Origin: Kamptonema formosum PCC 10802
GTDB taxonomy: Bacteria; Cyanobacteriota; Cyanobacteriia; Cyanobacteriales; Oscillatoriaceae
Reading direction: 5' to 3'
Assembly: GCF_000332335.1 (NCBI RefSeq)
Contig: NZ_KB235948.1
Location: forward strand, 4,465,492 to 4,529,491
Length of the DNA: 64,000 nucleotides
The notes below the pieces were generated by a model, which was given only the letters and a program-made list of their open reading frames with translations, was not told where the DNA came from and did not search any database. Each line of letters begins with the position of its first letter. Position 1 is the stretch's first letter. Made by a program: the position numbers and the translations under genes. Positions 61,296 to 64,000 of the stretch are shown here, one piece after another.

Positions 61296-64000
61296 ATGAA
61301 AAAAAGCTGGCTAGACATTGCGGAATATCTCTCCCTCGCCGGCGCTATCGCGGGGACAGCTGCGGCGGCGGCGACACAGCAGGTGGTCTTGGCGGCTGCG
61401 CCGGTGTCCCTGTCGCTGGCGCTGAACATGGCCAACCGGCGGAAATTGGAGCGGTTCGCTGAGCAAAATCCTGCCGAGGCGGCGCTCCAAGTTCAGCAAA
61501 AGCTCTCAACAGAAGTCGAATCTCTGCGCACCTCACTCAAGCAATTGCCCACCCAAGAAGACCTGACGGGTGTCAAACAAGCCATTGCTGTGGAGCTGCG
61601 AAATCAGGAACGGTTCAGTGGCTCCTCTGTCAGCGCAGTCCGGGAAGAACTGTCCAACATGCAAAAGCGCTATGGCGAATTGCTCGAAACAGTTTCCGGC
61701 ATCACGGCTCGCCTGGAGAATTTCTCCCCCAAGTCAAAACTAGAAAGTCTCGAAAGTGGGCTGGCTTCTTCGAGCGAATCCCTGGCGCTGGTCTCCTCTA
61801 AAATGACTCAGCTGCAAGCCGATCTCGAGCAGCTAGCATCTAAACCCGCAGCCGTCCCAGAGCCGGTGCGGGCTCAGCTCGAAGATCTCTACCGCCGGGT
61901 GAACAGCATACCAGACTCGCAGCCGCAGCTGGCAGAGCTAAGGAACGCCCTCGCCAAACTTCAAGAGGACGCCAAGAGCCTCACCTCCAGGCAGGATTTC
62001 CTCACCCTGCAGCAAATGGTGGCACCCTTTGCCGACAGCGTGCCGGAACTCACAGAGCAGCTCGCCGATCTGCGGGCGCAAGTGAGCCGGGGAGAAGAGA
62101 TGCAGGCGGCGAACGCTCGAGAAGAGGCGGAAACATTCAGGAGAATCCTCGCCGAAGTCAACCGGCGCATTGACGAGATCCCGCCGCCGCCAGAACCCGT
62201 TGATCTGACCGGCGTGCGCGAGGAACTGTCCCATCTCGCCGCCGCCACAGGGGAAACAAAAGCTGACATGGAACGCCGGCTCGCCCCCCTGGAAGCGCTT
62301 GACCTCAATCCCCTCAGGGAAAACATCAGCGAGTTGCGCCAGCGGTATGCCAGCTTGGGAGAATGGGTTGCCGTCTTTGCCGGCGGCGTCTCGCTGGCGG
62401 AAAAAGTAGCGTCCTTGCAGAGCGCCGCAGCCGAACTCGCGGAAACAGTAGCCGGGCTGCAGCAGGAGGTGGCGCAGCAACCCGACCGGATTTCCCAGCA
62501 GCTCCAGCCGCAGCTGCAAGAATTTAGAATTGCCGCAGCACAACTGGAGCAGGATGTCAACAATCGCGCTTCCAAGCAGGATGTCGCCTCTCTCGAACAA
62601 GTAGTGGCAGGCGCTGATAGCGCCCTTTCCGATATCAGCGTACAGCTGCACGCCGTGACCTCACAAGTCAACCACCTTTCTGAAGAAACGGTGCAAAGAG
62701 CGCTTCAGCAGCTCGACGAGTTGCGGGGTGTCCTGACTGCGGTTTCCCGGCGCATCGATGAACTTCCGCCTCTCCCACCGCCGGCTGATTTGAGTCCGAT
62801 AGAAGCCGAATTAGCAAGGCTGGCATCCAACCTCACCGAGACTCGCGAGGGAATGGACAGCCGGATCGTCCCGCTGGAAGCGCTGGAAAGCCGGATCGTC
62901 CCGCTGGAAACCCTGGAAAGCCGGATCGCCCCACTGGAAACCCTGGAAAGCCGGATCGCCCCACTGGAAACCCTGGAAAGCCGGATCGCCCCACTGGAAA
63001 CCCTGGAAAGCCGGATCGCCCCACTGGAAACCCTGGAAAGCCGGATCGCCCCACTAGAAACCCTGGAAAGCCGGATCGCCCCACTAGAAACCCTGGACCT
63101 CCAGCGGGCGCACAGAGAGCTTACCGAGCAGCAACAGCAGTACGCTGCCCTGATCGCGCTGGTTTCCACTCTATCCCCGACATCGCGGGTGGAGAACGTG
63201 GAAAATGCCCTGGCTGCGATTTCCCGCCGCATCGACGAACTCCCGACTCCCCCAGCAGCGGCTGATTTGAGCTCAATCGAAGCCGAACTTGCAGCGCTCT
63301 CCTCAAACCTCCGCGAGGTTCAAGAGCGGATGGAAAGCCGGCTCGCCGCACTCGAAGCCCTTGACCTGGAGCCGGCGATCGCAGACATCTCCGAACTCAA
63401 ACAGCAGTATGCGGCGGTGAGGGCGCTAGGAGACACTGACCCACCGGCATCGGGGATACAGGAGCTAGAACGTTCCGTCGCTGAGATTTCCCGCCGCATC
63501 GAGGAATGGGACGCCCGCCCCGAAACGGCTAATTTGTCAGCTGTCCGAGAAACGCTCGATAAAATTGTCGAATCGGTCGCCTCGGCGAAAGCCGAGCTGT
63601 CAGGCCGCATCGCCCAGCTCGAAGCCCTCGAACTCGAGTCTTTGCGCGAGCAGTTCAACCGGCGGAGCGAACCCTGGCAAGTTGAAGAGCTCAAACAAGC
63701 CATCGATGACCTGCACCGGCGATTTGAGAATTTTCCCTCCCCCCCCGAGCCGGTCGAACTCACCGGCGTCGAACAGGCGCTGGCAAAGATGATCGACTCC
63801 CTCGCCGATACCAAGCAGCAGCTGTCAAGCCGCATATCACCTCTAGAAGAATCTGTCAACCCCCTGCGGGCAGAAATTTCTGAGCTGCAGGCCGCTTTGG
63901 ACAGGGTAGAGCGCAGCCATGTCGGGTATTTGCAGAGTGCGGTAACCGAGCTGCAAAGCGAGGTAGAAAACTTGGCGGCCCAACCTCAGGTCGGGCGCAG
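61296..64000 (+). CDS. Giant coiled-coil protein with shared N-terminal membrane module, partial
   Basis: Open from the ATG at 61296 to the window edge, at least 901 residues with no stop codon, so it is truncated here only by the window. It starts with the shared module (IAEYLSLAGAIAGTAAAAATQQVVLAAAPVSLSLALNMANR). The rest is coiled coil with several approximately 100-residue modules, each opening RRIDELP or RRIDEIP, then proline-rich PPxPAD, a DLSPIEAELARL-type helix and an LxPLEALxL end. Near residues 522-601 there are eight tandem 10-residue units (SRIAPLETLE). No enzymatic motif. Expected to be a membrane-tethered scaffold or tether; function inferred from structure only. Confidence 0.85.
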   Translation, partial: MKKSWLDIAEYLSLAGAIAGTAAAAATQQVVLAAAPVSLSLALNMANRRKLERFAEQNPAEAALQVQQKLSTEVESLRTSLKQLPTQEDLTGVKQAIAVELRNQERFSGSSVSAVREELSNMQKRYGELLETVSGITARLENFSPKSKLESLESGLASSSESLALVSSKMTQLQADLEQLASKPAAVPEPVRAQLEDLYRRVNSIPDSQPQLAELRNALAKLQEDAKSLTSRQDFLTLQQMVAPFADSVPELTEQLADLRAQVSRGEEMQAANAREEAETFRRILAEVNRRIDEIPPPPEPVDLTGVREELSHLAAATGETKADMERRLAPLEALDLNPLRENISELRQRYASLGEWVAVFAGGVSLAEKVASLQSAAAELAETVAGLQQEVAQQPDRISQQLQPQLQEFRIAAAQLEQDVNNRASKQDVASLEQVVAGADSALSDISVQLHAVTSQVNHLSEETVQRALQQLDELRGVLTAVSRRIDELPPLPPPADLSPIEAELARLASNLTETREGMDSRIVPLEALESRIVPLETLESRIAPLETLESRIAPLETLESRIAPLETLESRIAPLETLESRIAPLETLESRIAPLETLDLQRAHRELTEQQQQYAALIALVSTLSPTSRVENVENALAAISRRIDELPTPPAAADLSSIEAELAALSSNLREVQERMESRLAALEALDLEPAIADISELKQQYAAVRALGDTDPPASGIQELERSVAEISRRIEEWDARPETANLSAVRETLDKIVESVASAKAELSGRIAQLEALELESLREQFNRRSEPWQVEELKQAIDDLHRRFENFPSPPEPVELTGVEQALAKMIDSLADTKQQLSSRISPLEESVNPLRAEISELQAALDRVERSHVGYLQSAVTELQSEVENLAAQPQVGR
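62859..63098 (+). repeat. Eight tandem 30-bp repeats inside the giant coiled-coil gene
   Basis: Units of AGCCGGATCGCCCCACTGGA followed by AACCCTGGAA, encoding SRIAPLETLE. The first two have GTC CCG, the other six are almost identical, with CTA for CTG in two. The period is exactly 30 bp, so copy number can change without shifting the frame. Confidence 0.95.

Noticed and set aside
61938-63232. Minus-strand open frames with Ser/Arg/Gly-rich repeats inside the giant coiled-coil gene
   Set aside because: They are mirror images of the 30-bp and longer coding repeats. The plus-strand frame has the shared N-terminal module and runs unbroken for 2.7 kb.

Overview
The window looks like a chromosomal segment of a filamentous, GC-rich cyanobacterium. 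The evidence is the families it carries: DUF3038/DUF4335, DUF1995 and DUF4330 proteins, a CyaC-type multidomain adenylate cyclase, filamentous-haemagglutinin/CHAT fusion proteins, scattered HIP1 octamers (GCGATCGC), heptameric short tandem repeats and many small palindromic intergenic repeats. No genus can be named from sequence reading alone. Most genes are single transcription units separated by long, repeat-filled gaps.

Layout. 0-7.7 kb: a giant minus-strand two-partner-secretion (TPS)/CHAT-protease protein. 8.1-10.1 kb: histidine genes hisB and hisC. 10.4-12.1 kb: a conserved hypothetical and a GNAT acetyltransferase, then about 2.3 kb with no convincing gene. 14.3-17.9 kb: cyaC, a REC-GAF-GAF-kinase-REC-adenylate cyclase. 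18.3 kb: tRNA-Gly(UCC). 18.7-22.2 kb: an HNH nuclease, queD and a C5-cytosine DNA methyltransferase. 22.3-26.9 kb: a small unknown protein, a peptide-type ABC permease, apt, and the overlapping DUF3038/DUF4335 pair. 27.7-34.0 kb: a second giant TPS/CHAT protein on the plus strand, paralogous to the first. 34.1-38.4 kb: an unknown membrane-anchored protein and a phospholipase-D/EF-hand/helix-hairpin-helix protein. 39.8-44.3 kb: a zinc-ribbon-like protein, a cysteine desulfurase, a DUF1995 protein and a PPP-type phosphatase. 44.8-48.5 kb: two M48 metallopeptidases flanking DUF4330, crcB and DUF190. 49.0-51.1 kb: two tandem paralogous coiled-coil proteins. 51.8-53.3 kb: mgtE.

53.4-64.0 kb is the most unusual region. 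Three genes (a seven-bladed WD40 protein, a PLD-like protein and a very long coiled-coil protein cut by the window end) start with the same N-terminal membrane module, an IAEY...AG...G motif followed by two hydrophobic segments ending in N-x-x-NR. They then diverge into different coiled-coil and effector domains. Between them lie a CHASE3 histidine kinase, a divergently transcribed OmpR-type regulator, and a redoxin-fold/prolyl-4-hydroxylase fusion whose redoxin half lacks the peroxidatic cysteine. This is the best candidate for an undescribed modular membrane system.

The gaps contain several repeat families: MITE-like elements with TATAGCAGTA ends, a 170-bp element with perfect 16-bp inverted ends, AGAAACCCGGTTTCT palindromes, G/C-rich terminator-like hairpins, and a 21-nt 9-3-9 palindrome. 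The 21-nt palindrome also occurs twice in frame inside the first TPS/CHAT gene.
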